Of a DNA stretch of 64,000 nt, positions 45,103 through 56,544 are shown piece after piece (the first letter of the stretch is position 1; the number at the start of each line of letters is the position of its first letter). Source of the DNA: Diphasiastrum complanatum (taxonomy: Eukaryota; Streptophyta; Lycopodiopsida; Lycopodiales; Lycopodiaceae). The stretch covers positions 20,137,489 through 20,201,488 of the forward strand of contig CM055094.1 in the NCBI GenBank assembly GCA_029204225.1, read 5' to 3'. The position numbers were made by a program, and so were the translations under genes. The notes under the pieces were generated by a model. It was not told the origin of the DNA and did no database searches. It worked only from the letters and a program-made list of their open reading frames with translations.

Positions 45103-45918
45103 AGAACATGTCTGACACAACATCTTCCAGTTCTGATGACCCAACTCTAGACATAATTGACGTCACCATGGAAAGCCTCGATATCTATGAGATGAACACT
45201 TGGTACCAGGAGGCACACTAGTTCCTGAGCCACATAGAGTTCCAACTTCCTCTTTTGATTAGTGGCTATCAGAGCCCATTTCGATTGCATATTGCTTATA
45301 ACCCCACCGACAGATTTTCCAGTTCATGTTACCTCCTAACCAAAATTTTGTTTATGTTGTCCCTATTTCTGGAGCTGACCTCAATACATTTGGCTTTTCT
45401 AGGGGACCAAACACAGTTAGTAGGACCCTCAAAAAAATTGAATCCATAGCATACTTCAAATACATAGACCCCTCAGCGGACAAATGGAAAAAAAAGATGG
45501 TTACCGTATTGAGGTCATAAATGATAAGCCCTTAGCTGCTCCATGTGCCTATCTAGCGAAATATACACAGCGCTATAGGTACAAGATCACGCGTATCCCC
45601 ATGAAACTATTCCACATGATGGCTGATTTTAGACTACACAATGAGAACCTTTATGACTGGGCCCAGTTTGCTTCCAACTGCCTCCATGATTATATCAAGA
45701 ACAAGCAAACCTCCACGTTATTAGGCTATCTTCTAATAGATGTCACTTTGCAGCAGTTGAGCCACCGACCTCGAGTTCGAAACCAGTTGACACCCTCAGA
45801 ACCAGCGATCCACTATTCTCACGTTGAGTGTGACGCTTCTGTTGTCGCTGCTACACTTGATTCTTGCCCTTGGAATAGTCTTTCTTCTTGGTGTATAGGG
45901 CTATGGATTTGTCTTTGA
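45103..45918 (+). pseudogene. gene P, copy 8, best preserved: unidentified
   Basis: Product not recognised. A likely start is ATG 45,103 (MSDTTSSSSDDPTLDIIDVT), which after 37 codons reaches a TAG present in all five P copies. After a region ending in a splice-acceptor-like TTTTCCAG (45,322) the frame continues as MLPPNQNFVYVVPISGADLN (from 45,326) and, one base on, 45,484-45,918. The latter covers YRIEVINDKPLAAPCAYLAK, RIPMKLFHMMADFRL and NLYDWAQFASNCLHDYIKNK. Here CAG stands where the other copies have TAG. The tail beyond KNKQTS is unlike the other copies because of a one-base difference. The start could instead lie upstream in the 12-residue repeats. Confidence 0.5.
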
Positions 45919-45954
45919 TGGACAGGCCATTGGTCTTTCTTCACATTTCTTCCT

Positions 45955-46830
45955 GAAGAAGATCACCGCACAGTCGATCGAGCCGAGACTCCACTTGTAA
46001 ATAGATTTTAAAAACCATACTATGGTATTTAAATATAAGTTTGACAAGATAGTCTCTATTTATGGGGAGACTAATGTACTCCCATCATCGATGGTTTGCT
46101 CGGTGGAAGTTATGGAAAAACTACATGATTCTAAGTATGAGCTTTTTCATCTTGTTTTGAAATCTCGTATGCATTGTGATGTGAATGATGATGTGAATGT
46201 GTTAACATGCTTTAACACCAAAAATTAGCATCAAGAACAGCTTTTAATGCAAGATTTAAAAAAGAGTTCAATGATGTTTTTCCTAAATAGGTAAGATTTT
46301 CTGAGGTACATACTTCTAATTATATTGCAGTCCATTTTAAGCATATAATCAAATTTTTCCAAAGTGAAATCTTTGAAATGTTTCAGAAAAGAGCAAGAAC
46401 ATAAAGATAGATTTTCAATTTCAAAATTGCACAAAACATCAAACAGAAAGTACCATTCACTTTTGATGTTAGGTAAGTATGACCAAGCAAACACGATATC
46501 ATGGAAGGACTTGTGTATATAAGGCCAAAGATCTGTAATAAAATACAAGTGTAAAAGTGTCTCACATGAAAGGTCTCAAACATTCTATTACAGTAGCGTA
46601 AATGTAAAAATATCTTTGCCTTGTCCTTGTGCGTGCTGAGTTGTAGTCGATCCACCATATTCCTAGTGAGAGTTCTTCTATGCAGATCCTCAACATCCTG
46701 TGAGCCAGTTAATCCCTATAAAAGTTTAGTCTTTTAGCCGGTAAGTCTTCTTTTGCACCACTCCCTTGTCCTTTCTTTCCTTTATATCATGTATTCTTCT
46801 TTCTTTCTCCCATATTTTCTCCATAAACCA
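45955..46830 (+). pseudogene. Ty3/gypsy module G6 (connector and start of 3' part)
   Basis: Starts with the last bases of module S (GAGCCGAGACTCCACTTG) fused to the gypsy connector, the same breakpoint as G2 and G5. Connector frame 46,022-46,228. It breaks off at 46,830 into copia leader, which is the inner end of the right palindrome arm. Confidence 0.65.
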
Positions 46831-47079
46831 CCTTGGAGTGAGCTTCCGATCCACTTGAGCACGAAACTTACAAGACTATTTGCTTCGTGATGTAAATGTG
46901 AATCCAACTTATCAACAATGTGATTCTCTAGTGCACAATGTATCACTATCATCACGTGGCAGAAAGTGATTCACTTTTGTGCATATGTTCCATAGAGATG
47001 TGAGACATTTTACCACGAATAGGCTTGAAAAAATTGGAAGGTAATTTGGTTGTACAAGAAGCAAGCGTTAAAAAATGAG

Positions 47080-48060
47080 GTGGCCAATAATCAACTCCAA
47101 GCATCTATGATGAACTACAACAACACTTGGCTTAAAACACAAGCTTCAAACTTTCAAGACTTCTTCAGGAACTACAAAGAACATGTTTAAGCTTAAAGAC
47201 AACTGGATGCAAAAACATCAGTATGTCTTGAAAACTTCCATACATGTGTATACATTGTTAATTTTAGAGCTCTAGGACTATGGCACATGCAAAGGGGGGT
47301 ACCATTATGGTGCATTTAAGAGTAAAGGATCAAGCAAATACTTATAAAACTGGTATATGGCAAGTTAGACACAATGATAAATTCATGAGAGCAAGTTAGT
47401 GAAGCTCAAAAAGTCATTTGGGGTGAGTTCTTGCCGAGTCCCAATTTGTTATCTTGCTATTTGTGAACTTGCCCCAAGATAAGGTGAAAAAAAAATTTTA
47501 ATATTACGAATGACAACCACGAAGCTATCATAGTTTCAATCGACATCGATATAATTAAACAACAAAAATCATCACATACATGCAAAGAAGATGGCAAACA
47601 CTCAACAATTTTTTTGTGCATGATTCGAGCCGAATTGTCTTCATGCCCAAATTCCTAGAAATTGGAGATACCGGAACAACAGATTTACATTTTTCTAGAA
47701 CCTATTGCATCATTATCTGTTTGTGCTCTCTTTCTCTTACCTTAAATGGTGCAAAAAAGCTACTAGAATATCGAACCAATAATATCACAAGCTACATTCA
47801 AATGTGCTAAGATAACACGAAAGTGCAGCACAATTTGCTTATAATAGGCTACTTGCAAATGATCATAATCATGGTGAGCTGTGAACTGGATCTTTGCCAT
47901 TATAAATTAGCCTACGCTTAGTATAAATAGCATCATTTCCACCAAAAAGAAACTTTCAGAGGAAGTTGATTTGTAGAAAAACTATAACTTCAACCTCATA
48001 AAACTCTTTAAGAATCTAGGTCCTTAATTTTCTCATTTGGTGTAGCTATGTATGTAAGCA
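47080..48060 (+). repeat. modules T and W, right arm
   Basis: Module T at 47,080-47,710 and W at 47,720-48,060, mirror of 33,860-34,800. No gene. Confidence 0.55.
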
Positions 48061-48850
48061 AATGTTGCAGAACATTACAAAAATTCACAATATCACGCTT
48101 TACTGCCTTGTTGCCATGCATACTTTTTAGGAAATGAAAACAAACTCTGATGGGAGAAGATTTGATGTTGGCACTTCCTTCTTCAAGCATGGAAATGGAA
48201 TTCATAAGCTTTGAAAAGCTATAGCTTCAAAGGATCGATTTTCCATCTTTTAGTGGCGATCTGTCATTCACTAAGACCGTGCTTGATTACTCCTTCGCAT
48301 CCTTGGACACCATCTACATACATCCACCACGGATCCAGAGTGCCATCATCATCTATTTTCAAAAACCCTAAGCTGCCGAGACTTGCTACATTACACAAAA
48401 ATCGTCACATCTAGCACGAGAATGCTGAGGGGTAGTGCTACTGGAGCTTGTCAAAACCACACATTCAACACCAATTTGGGTTGAAATCTCTCTACTAGTA
48501 CGTTATCGCGAAGAAACATCATTATTTCCACATCCTATCAAAGCGACATTGCTCCAAATTTTTCCACATTTCTATTCTCCATACACTTCTGAGCAATACT
48601 CTACATACACTGCTCATAGAGCCGCGCTCCCATACTCTACAATCACCGTGGACTGAGCTGATCGCACATACTCTGCATTCGCTGTGGAACGAACTGAGCG
48701 TCCATACTCTGCATACAAAGTTGACTGAGCCGAGTCCATCAAAAGTCGACCGATCCAAAGCCCTCCACAGTCGATTGAGCCGAGACTCCACTTGTCTGTT
48801 ACCAGAGCCGAACCTTCAATAGAGTCATCAGCCGAGTTCAGAACATGTCT
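48060..48850 (+). repeat. module S, copy 9
   Basis: Module S with three 36-bp units, upstream of P9. Minus-strand frame LEEGSANIKSSP at 48,008-48,205. Confidence 0.6.
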
Positions 48851-49905
48851 GCCACACATCTTCCAGTTCTGATGACCGAACTCAAGACGTAATTGACATC
48901 ACCATGGAAAGCCTCGATATCTCTGAGATGAACACTTGGTACTAGGAGGCACACTAGTTCCTGAGCCACATAGAGTTCCAACCTCCTCTTTTCAGTGGCT
49001 ATCAGAGCCCATTTCTATTGCATATTGCTTATAACCACACCGACAGATTTTACAGTTCATGTTACCTCCTAACTAAAATTTTGTTTATATTATCCCTATT
49101 TCTGGAGCTGACCTCAATACATTAGGCTTCCCTAGAGGACCAAACACATTCAACAGGACCCTCAAAAAGATTGAATCCACAACTACTTCAATTACATAGC
49201 CCCTCAGTGGACAAAAGGAAAAAAAAAAGATGGTTACCGTATCGAGGTCATAAATGATAGGCCCTTAGTTGCTCCATGCGCCTATCTAACGAAATATACA
49301 TAGTGCTATAGGTCCAAGATCATGCGTATCCCCATGAAACTATTCCACATGATGGCTGATTCTAGACTACACGATCAGAACCTTTATGACTGGGCCCAGT
49401 TTGCTTCCAACTGCCTCCATGACTATATCAAGCACAAGCAAACCTCCAGTTATTGGGCTATCTTCTGATAGATGTCACTGTAGAAGTTGAGCCACCGACC
49501 TCGATTTTGAGACCACTTGATGCTAGCAGATAAAAGCTTGGGAGACTCCCTCAGAACTAGCCAAGAATACCAACTCTACTTCCAGGCCTATTGCAACAGA
49601 TTCCACGCAAGCGGCTTCTCAAAAGAGAAAGAGTTCCTTCTCTCCACAAGGGCCAACTACAAAGCACCAAACTGTCGGCCTAGTGAAGCTTACATCGAGA
49701 AAGACACCCATGTCCTCTATGCCACAGACGAAGGATCATTCTGCTGAATAGTCTTTTGCTCAACATGAAGACACCACCACACTGGTCCAACCACCACCAA
49801 CACAACAATCCAGGCAAAGGATCAAGAAGCGTCATGCTTCATCAGATGAAACAGACTCTGACGATATGGAGCTTGACCTCACTAGTAACATATGTAGCTA
49901 ACTAG
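48850..49905 (+). pseudogene. gene P, copy 9
   Basis: Most decayed P copy: frame shifts within the GADLNTLGF core and a TAG at 49,311. The acidic tail (KRHASSDETDSDDMELDL) is readable at about 49,820-49,890 in the frame SRKTPMSSMPQTKDHSAE. Confidence 0.4.
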
Positions 49906-49919
49906 AAGTTGGGTAGCCG

Positions 49920-50360
49920 CAACGCGTGGGGTCCATACTTCAAGATTCTATTTTCTACCATTAACTAACATAACTTCTCATGTAAATGCAAATCATATTG
50001 CACATCAAAGTTTTCTTTCCATCTACTCAAAGCGTTCACATCAAAGAAAAACAGCCTTATCGATCTGAAAATCATGGCAAGAAACTTTGAATATTTTGGA
50101 TCACAATGAGCGCCAACGTGAATCTTGAAATTCATAAAATACGGAGTGTGTTGGATCAAATGGAGCGGCAAGGTTATTTCAAAGTTTTGCAATTCAAAAA
50201 TTTGCAATTTCAACACACATCTATTGAAAAAATATTTGCTTATTTTGCTCATAACTGCAAAGCTTTGATTTTGCATATAAAGCAAGAAACTTGGAGTGTG
50301 ATGGATCAAAAAGAGCACCAAGGTCATTTCAAACTTTTCCAATTCATTGTTTTTTAAAAC
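49920..50360 (+). repeat. module E, right arm, inner copy
   Basis: Mirror of 31,540-31,960. The frame 50,106-50,357 reads SVLDQMERQGYF and SVMDQKEHQGHF, an internal repeat. Coding status uncertain. Confidence 0.45.
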
Positions 50361-50434
50361 TAAGACGAGTTTTAATAGCTTACAAGATATATAACAAGTT
50401 GGTTTTCTACTAGATTAATCTATCGATTATTAAG

Positions 50435-50740
50435 ATGTCTAAATATCATCTCCATATTGATCTTCCCACAGAATATGCTCCACTGTCGAGAAAAAATCTG
50501 AAAGGATCCACCTTACCAGCTCACCAAAGGACGAAAGACAGGAAACAAGTTTCAAACATGTTTCAAAGAAGATCATGAAGGATTTTTAATAAAACAGAAC
50601 ATCCAGAGATAATTAAGAATCATATGAGCGACACACCACTCAATGTTATTAGAATAGGTGACTTTAAGGTGGAATGGCATTTGGTTCACACAGCAAGAGC
50701 TACAGGGAGTGAAAATCCAAAACTTAGCGAAATGTTTTAA
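50435..50740 (+). pseudogene. gene Q fragment: first exon fused to last exon, right arm
   Basis: ATG and the first 38 or so codons of Q (MSKYHLHIDLPTEYAPLSRK) joined directly to the last exon (decayed NHMSDTPL and PRIGDFKVEW region). Ends at TAA 50,738-50,740. Same deletion as 31,168-31,465. Confidence 0.55.
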
Positions 50741-50754
50741 CTGATCAAACAACA

Positions 50755-51230
50755 TTTATATAGCTAAAACCAATCAAACCCAAGCCGTACACTCGTCGAT
50801 CCAACAACGGATCAGATCTATGGCGCGTAATACAACCGTCCACACGTGTGAGACCACACGTGCTACAATACACGTCAATCTGCCATTCAGCCACGTGCCC
50901 ACACGTGCGAGCTAACACGTGCTAGAACACACGTGACCAAACCATTCGACCACATGGCCACATGTGCAAGTTTCACACATGCGGATACAGAAGTGTGGTC
51001 ACACACGTCAGGTACTGATTGGGCCACGTGACCACACGTGCGAGTCGATACGTGCAAGAACACATGTCGCTGATCCATCCGGCCATGTGTCCCCACGTGG
51101 GATCCCACACGTGTTGATCCAGACATGCAGTTTCCACATGCGTATACAAACGTGTGGTTCCACATGTCAGCTACTGACTGGGCCACGTGTCACTGGGATT
51201 CACATGTGCCAACTTTTTTCTCTTATATAA
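50755..51230. promoter_or_regulatory. CACGTG array flanked by outward TATA boxes, inner right copy
   Basis: Eleven CACGTG hexamers in about 370 bases. TATATAAA on the minus strand at 50,755-50,762 and TATATAA on the plus strand at 51,224-51,230, about 25 bases before the ATG of the short ORF at 51,253. Confidence 0.5.
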
Positions 51231-51252
51231 GTCCATTCCCGGGGATTGTACA

Positions 51253-51324
51253 ATGGCCGGTGATTCCAGGGATTTCAGCAAGATCAACATACGACGAGTT
51301 GAGGCTACAACTACAACCACATAG
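51253..51324 (+). CDS. 23-codon ORF downstream of the CACGTG/TATA unit, right arm
   Basis: ACAATGGCC start context; encodes MAGDSRDFSKINIRRVEA and five Thr. Conserved with 30,583-30,654. The CATGG array follows at once. Confidence 0.35.
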   Translation: MAGDSRDFSKINIRRVEATTTTT

Positions 51325-51715
51325 TCCTACCATAGGCTTGTGTGGTTTACCACATGGCCTACCATAGACTTGTGTAGCAGGCCACATAGGCCTGCGATTG
51401 ACCAAGGCTGTCATAGGTGCCCACGTGTCAAGTCACGTATGACTGCCATGTGGCAAATCATGCAGGCTTGGGGCTAGCCATGTAGCAAGCCACGTAGTCC
51501 CATCATAGGCTGGCAAGCCAACCAGGCTTTGCCTACGTGGTCTGCTATTTGCGAAGCCTATCGCACAGCACCACATGGCAAGCCACGTAGGTCTACCACA
51601 TGGCAAATCATGCAGGCTTGAGGGTTGCCATGTGGCAAGCCATGTAGGCCTACCATAACCTTGTATGTCAAGTCAACTAGGCCCTGTGCCACGTAGGCTT
51701 GAGTGGACCTAGAGA
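51290..51715 (+). repeat. CATGG-rich array, inner right copy
   Basis: Mirror of 30,190-30,600; ends with a TATATATATA stretch at 51,720. Confidence 0.7.
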
Positions 51716-51792
51716 TCTCTATATATATATAGGTGGGCTCAAATCTCTTGCCATAAAAACCAGCCAAGAAGATAAACTTTTTCAAACCCTAA

Positions 51793-52712
51793 ATGTGCCC
51801 TAAAAGGCACAAAAAATAGCAAGTATCAAATCTACAAAATCAGCACCAAAATATGTGTCGAAACCACACATTAGATAGATGCAGGAACTCGCCCTCCTAC
51901 AAGCCTTGTGTGCTGAAAATTTCAGCCTGAAATTTCGTTACAAACTCAAAAAACCAGCAAGCAAAGAATTAGGTTACCCCCAAAAAAGCAATATTCCTTT
52001 GAACGAGATTGACGATTTGAAAACTATTATGACTAAAATGATTTGTTCGGCATTTAAAATTGCCAAAATCAAATTGCTCAAATACAAACGAATATCTGGA
52101 ACCAATGATTTTAAATGGGTTTCGAAAAATACAGGTTCATATGAATGGAGTACTATAGACCGCAAGAATACCTTATGCATTTGGAATTCCTATTTGATAG
52201 ACAATTGCATTATCAGACTTGGGGATCATACTTGGCGACAGGTCGGGGGAATACCAATGGGTTTTTCATATTCACCAATGTCTTGTAATTGGTACCTTTC
52301 TTTTTTTTAAATGCAGTTTATTAAGAGGCTTGCAAGATTAGGAGAAATTAAATTTATAAACAACTTCAAATATTCGTTCAGGTACATTGACGATATATGC
52401 TTTATCAATAATCATACGGTTGGACGTTTCCTAGACAAGACTCAACCAAGAACACCTGACAATCCTTTTTGGATCTATCCCCTGGAATACCTTGAGATAG
52501 ACGGAAACGACAACACATGTAATTTGGTGAACTTTCTGAATATTGCAATTACCTTTAACCCAATTACCGGTTGTACACATATGTCCAAATATGATAAAAG
52601 GGGAGACCTTCCTTTTCGCTTTTTGCAATATATACACCTTGCCTCATATAGACCCGTGTTTAACTCATATAATAGATCTGTGGTAACTTGGGGTAGCTTG
52701 ATTTGTATCTAG
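51793..52712 (+). pseudogene. reverse transcriptase, right-arm copy, defective
   Basis: Equivalent of 29,260-30,168. It begins ATG CCCTAAAAGG region near 51,793, hits a stop after about eight codons, and has a two-base insertion (CAAAATATGTGTCG) and another stop before the open part 51,879-52,310. That part carries VGGIPMGFSYSP, with both Gly kept, and ends at TAA after YLSFF. The frame resumes at 52,311-52,712 with FRYIDDI, IYPLEYLEI and SKYDKRGDLPF. Like the left copy it lacks the motif A Asp and ends in module T' sequence. This copy keeps three residues (AFK) lost in the left copy. Confidence 0.7.
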
Positions 52713-52714
52713 GC

Positions 52715-53150
52715 AACTAATAAAACAACAACACAACTCTGGATGGCTTCACAAGCTTCTCTAACTCATTCTTATGATACTATCATTATGTCTAACTTTC
52801 CAAATACTAGATGCAAGAGTATTTGACAGATTCCTAATTATTTACTCTCCAAGTGTTGTTTGTAGCTCATCGTAGATGCTTTGAGAATAATGTTACTAGT
52901 TATATTAATTGGGGGGGGGGGATTTTGGATTTTTTGCTCTTGAATAGAGATTTTGGAAGTTCCTTTATTGCATTCAGGTTTGCCATTACTTTTTCCCTAT
53001 TAACTTTTTTGGGTTAAGGCAATTGAAAGCCTTAGAAAAAGAAGCAATTTCTGTGGAGTACTTTGTAGACCTATCAACCGTATCCTTTTAGAGGTGTATG
53101 CTATTTTTTTCCATTTGAAAAAGGCTTCTAATAATCACTTAAGGGTCACT
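52715..53150 (+). repeat. module T' and spacer with G tract
   Basis: Mirror of 28,760-29,255; 11-base G run at 52,911-52,921. No gene. Confidence 0.5.
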
Positions 53151-53153
53151 TGA

Positions 53154-53441
53154 TTGGAAATTGGCACAATGGCAATTCATAGTATGGATTGTCAGCCGAC
53201 TACCAAAAGGAGTGCGAATGGAATGTCCTCCATATTGAAAGATGCTCTCAGAGTAGCTAAATCCTATGATAGCACCGTGATTGCCTCACGGAAGAGTATG
53301 CACAACCAATCAGCCCAAAAACCTAAGAATGAAAAGCCAAAAAATAATAAGATAAAAAATCTATTTTTTGATGAACTAGAAGCTACTGCTTGCCAACAAA
53401 CTTGGGCATCATGCCAAACAAAGATTCGAGAGGGAAAATAA
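53154..53441 (+). pseudogene. Lys-rich segment before the gypsy protease, right arm
   Basis: A 95-codon frame with KRSANGMSSILKDALRVAK and KPKNEKPKNNK, ATACQQTWASC; equivalent of 28,532-28,750 and probably the end of gag. It is followed by the protease region after one stop. Confidence 0.45.
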
Positions 53442-53454
53442 ATCATCAAGTTTC

Positions 53455-54107
53455 ATGGCGATGGATTTACCGACAGGTAAATTGAAAGTCGATTTGTTAA
53501 ATGGTTGTGAATTGAAAGTTGATTTGTTAAATGGTTGTGAATATACTTATAACTTCTGTACACTTTCTTTCAAGTCTAATCAATGGTTTGAAGTTAAAGG
53601 CAATATTCTAGGGAAAGACATAAGTATAATGTTTGATTTTGGAGGTACTCACAACTTTTTGAATGTGCGGCTTGTATAGAAGCTTCGGGTGCCCACCATG
53701 GCCAGTGATCAACATTATGTGGTCCTCTAGCCTCAGGGTCAGACACAGAAGTTTGGGATGTGAAAGTCCCTAATTTGGAGGTTCGGATGCAAGATCATGT
53801 TGAGCGGCTCGACTTCCATGTTGTGAATCTTGATAGAACTTATGGAATCCTAGGATATGAATGGTTTTTTGATAAATCAGATTCGTTGAAAATAGATTTT
53901 AAAAACCATACTATTGTATTTAAAGATAAGTTTGACCAGATAGTCTCTATTTATGGGGAGACTAATGTACTCCCATCACTAATGGTTTCCTCGGTGGAAG
54001 TTATGGAAAAACTACATAATTCTAAGTATGAGCTTTTTCATCTTGTTTTGAAATCTCGTATGCATTGTGATGTGAATGTGTTAACATGCTTTAACACCAG
54101 AAATTAG
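53455..54107 (+). pseudogene. Ty3/gypsy retropepsin region and connector (G7)
   Basis: First frame (53,455-53,679): a 30-bp tandem duplication (KVDLLNGCE twice) then KGNILGKDISIMFDFGGTHNF. The catalytic Asp is kept, but the triad is DFG instead of DSG or DTG. Second frame (53,760-54,107): VERLDFHVVNLDRTYGILGYEWF, then IDFKNHTIVFKDKF, the end of the retropepsin fold and the connector. Stops separate the two parts. This is the best gypsy copy here, with no recognisable reverse transcriptase, RNase H or integrase downstream. Confidence 0.75.
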
Positions 54108-55150
54108 CATCAAGAACAGCTTTTAATGCAAGATTCAAAACAAGAGTTCAATGATGTTTTTCCTAAATAGCTAAGATTTTTTGAGGTACATACTTCTAAT
54201 TATATTGCAGTCCGTTGTTAGAACATAATCAATTTTTTCTGAAATGAAATCTTTGAAATGTTTTAGAAAAGAGCAAGAACATAAAGATAGATTTTCAATT
54301 TCAAAATTGCAAAAAACATCAAACATAAAGTACCATTCACTTTTGATGTTAGATAAGTATGAGAAAGCAAACAAAATATTATGGAAGGACTTGTGTATAT
54401 AAAGTCAAAGATTGTAATAAAATACGAGTGTAAAAGTGTCTTACATGAATGGTCTCAAACATTCTATTACAGTAGCGTAAATGTAAAAATATCTTTGCCT
54501 TGCCCTTGCGCGTGCTGAGCTGTAGTCGATCCACCGTATTCCTAGTGAGAGTTCTTCTATGCAGATCCTCGTCATCCTGCGAGCTAGTTAATACCTGTAA
54601 AAGTTTATAGTCTTTTAGCCGGTAAGTCTTCTTTTGCACCACTCCCTTGTCCTTTGTTTCCTTTATATCATGTATACTTCTTTCTTTTAACCATATTTTG
54701 TCCAGAAACCACCGAACTAGGGTTGTTTAGGTTGAAAGAACCAGGCCTTTCATTTGACTTTTGGAAGAATTTATCTTGGACAGCGAAAAAATTTGGTCTT
54801 TTGAGGAGGCGTTCAATCTCTCTGATGTTTTCAGCATCTCCTAAGTTGGCAAGGAGTTTAGCAAAAGGGTTTGCAACAAATCAATCATGTGCTGGCGTAA
54901 AAAGAGAAAAGTAGGTGTGACTTGACAACATCTCTGGCGAGCTTGTGTAGCCAAAGAAAAAAGCCATTCATCTGATTTTGGAAGAATTCACCAGGGAAGA
55001 ATTTACTAAGATTGTTCATCATGAAACACGATGACCCAAAACAAAAAGAAATGACATGCAAACCCATTTTTTTTTTGTCGGTTTTTATTGTAATTTTATA
55101 AAAAAAATACCCATATTTAAAATGCTTCAAATAAAGATATTGTAATGCTA
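54108..55150 (+). repeat. gypsy-module 3' segment (G7)
   Basis: Same as 1,906-2,760. The LFRLKEPGLSFDF ORF is 54,654-54,914. The AT-rich tail is cut short at about 55,155. Confidence 0.6.
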
Positions 55151-55154
55151 AAAA

Positions 55155-56130
55155 AAATGTTGTATAAAATACAAGTGTAAAAGTGTCTCACATGAACGTT
55201 CTCAAACATTCTATTACAGTAGCGTAAATGTAAAAATATATTTGCCTTGTCATTCTGCGTGTTGAGTTGTAGTCGATCCACCGTATTCCTAGTGAGAGTT
55301 CTTCTATGTAGATCCTCAACATCCTGCGAGCCAGTTAATCCCTGTAAAAGTTTAGTCTTTTAGCCGGTAAGTCTTCTTTTGCACCACTCCCTTGTCCTTT
55401 CTTTCCTTTACATCATGTATACTTCTTTCTTTTTCTCATATTTTGTCCAGAAACCACCGAACTAGGTTGTTTAGGTTGAAAGAACCAAACCTTTCATTTG
55501 AGTTTTGGAAGAATTTATCTTGGACAGTGAAAAAACGTGGTCTTTTGAGGAGGCGTGCAATCTCTCTGATGTTTTCAGCATCTCCTAAGTTGGCAAGGAG
55601 TTTAGCAGAAGGGTTTGCAGCAAATCAATCATGTGCTGGCATAAAAAGAGAAAAGTGTGTGTGACTTGACAACATCTATGGCGAGCATGTGTAGCCAAAG
55701 AAAAAAGCCATTCATCTAATTTTGGAAGGATGCACCAGGGAAGAATTTACTAAGATTGTTCATCATGAAACACGATGATCCCGAAAAAGAAAAATGACAT
55801 GGAGACCCATTTTTTTTTAATTTTATACAAAAAATACCCGTATTTAAAATGCTTCAAATAAAGATATTGTAATGCTAAAAAAAGTGCTGTCTTTTGCAAG
55901 AAAATTAATCAAGCTACTAAATTTCTGTTAATAGATTTTTATAAATAATTGCACATTAGCTTATATGAAATAATAATACTATTCAAAATAAAATCATTGG
56001 ACACAACCATTAGAATAACTAAAAAAAACCTTTTTGCTTATTAAAACAAAAGTTTTTAATTTTTTTTTAAAATTATAAAAGTGTTTTAAATTATAATTCT
56101 TGTATCAAGAAAAATATTTTTTAAATTATG
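55155..56130 (+). repeat. second gypsy 3' segment in tandem (G8), right arm only
   Basis: Repeats 54,420-55,150 once more and continues into the AT-rich tail. The ORF (LFRLKEPNLSFEF) is 55,392-55,664. The left arm has only one such segment. Confidence 0.65.
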
Positions 56131-56520
56131 ACCTAACCTGAACCAAAAGGAATCATATGCGCATAAATATGCCTCTTCAAATCATTCCTACAAGATCAGT
56201 TGAATCATCATGCAATAATCATCGTTTTCACATCCTATCAGAGCAACATTGCTCCAAAGTTTTCCACAAATTTCTAGTCTCCATACACTGCCGAGCAATA
56301 CTCTACATACACTGCTCAGAGAGCCTAGCCCCCATACTCTGCAATCACTGTGGACCGAGCCGAGCGTCCATACTCTGCATTCACTGTGGACTGAGCTGAG
56401 CGTTCATACTCTACATACAAAGTTGACTGAGCCGAGTCCATCCAAAGACGACCGATCCGAAGCCCTCCACAGTCGACCGAGCCGAGACACCACTTCTCTA
56501 TTACCAGAGCCGAACCCTCA
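56130..56520 (+). repeat. copia leader piece and module S fragment (copy 10)
   Basis: Mirror of 26,270-26,640: about 85 bases of leader joined to module S with three 36-bp units. Confidence 0.6.
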
Positions 56521-56544
56521 ACAGAGTCATTAGCTAAGTCCAGA

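Noticed and set aside
45103-45918. Gene P as a viral capsid or structural protein
   Set aside because: No recognisable motif supports it; the only visible traits are an acidic, probably disordered tail and a Ser-rich start.
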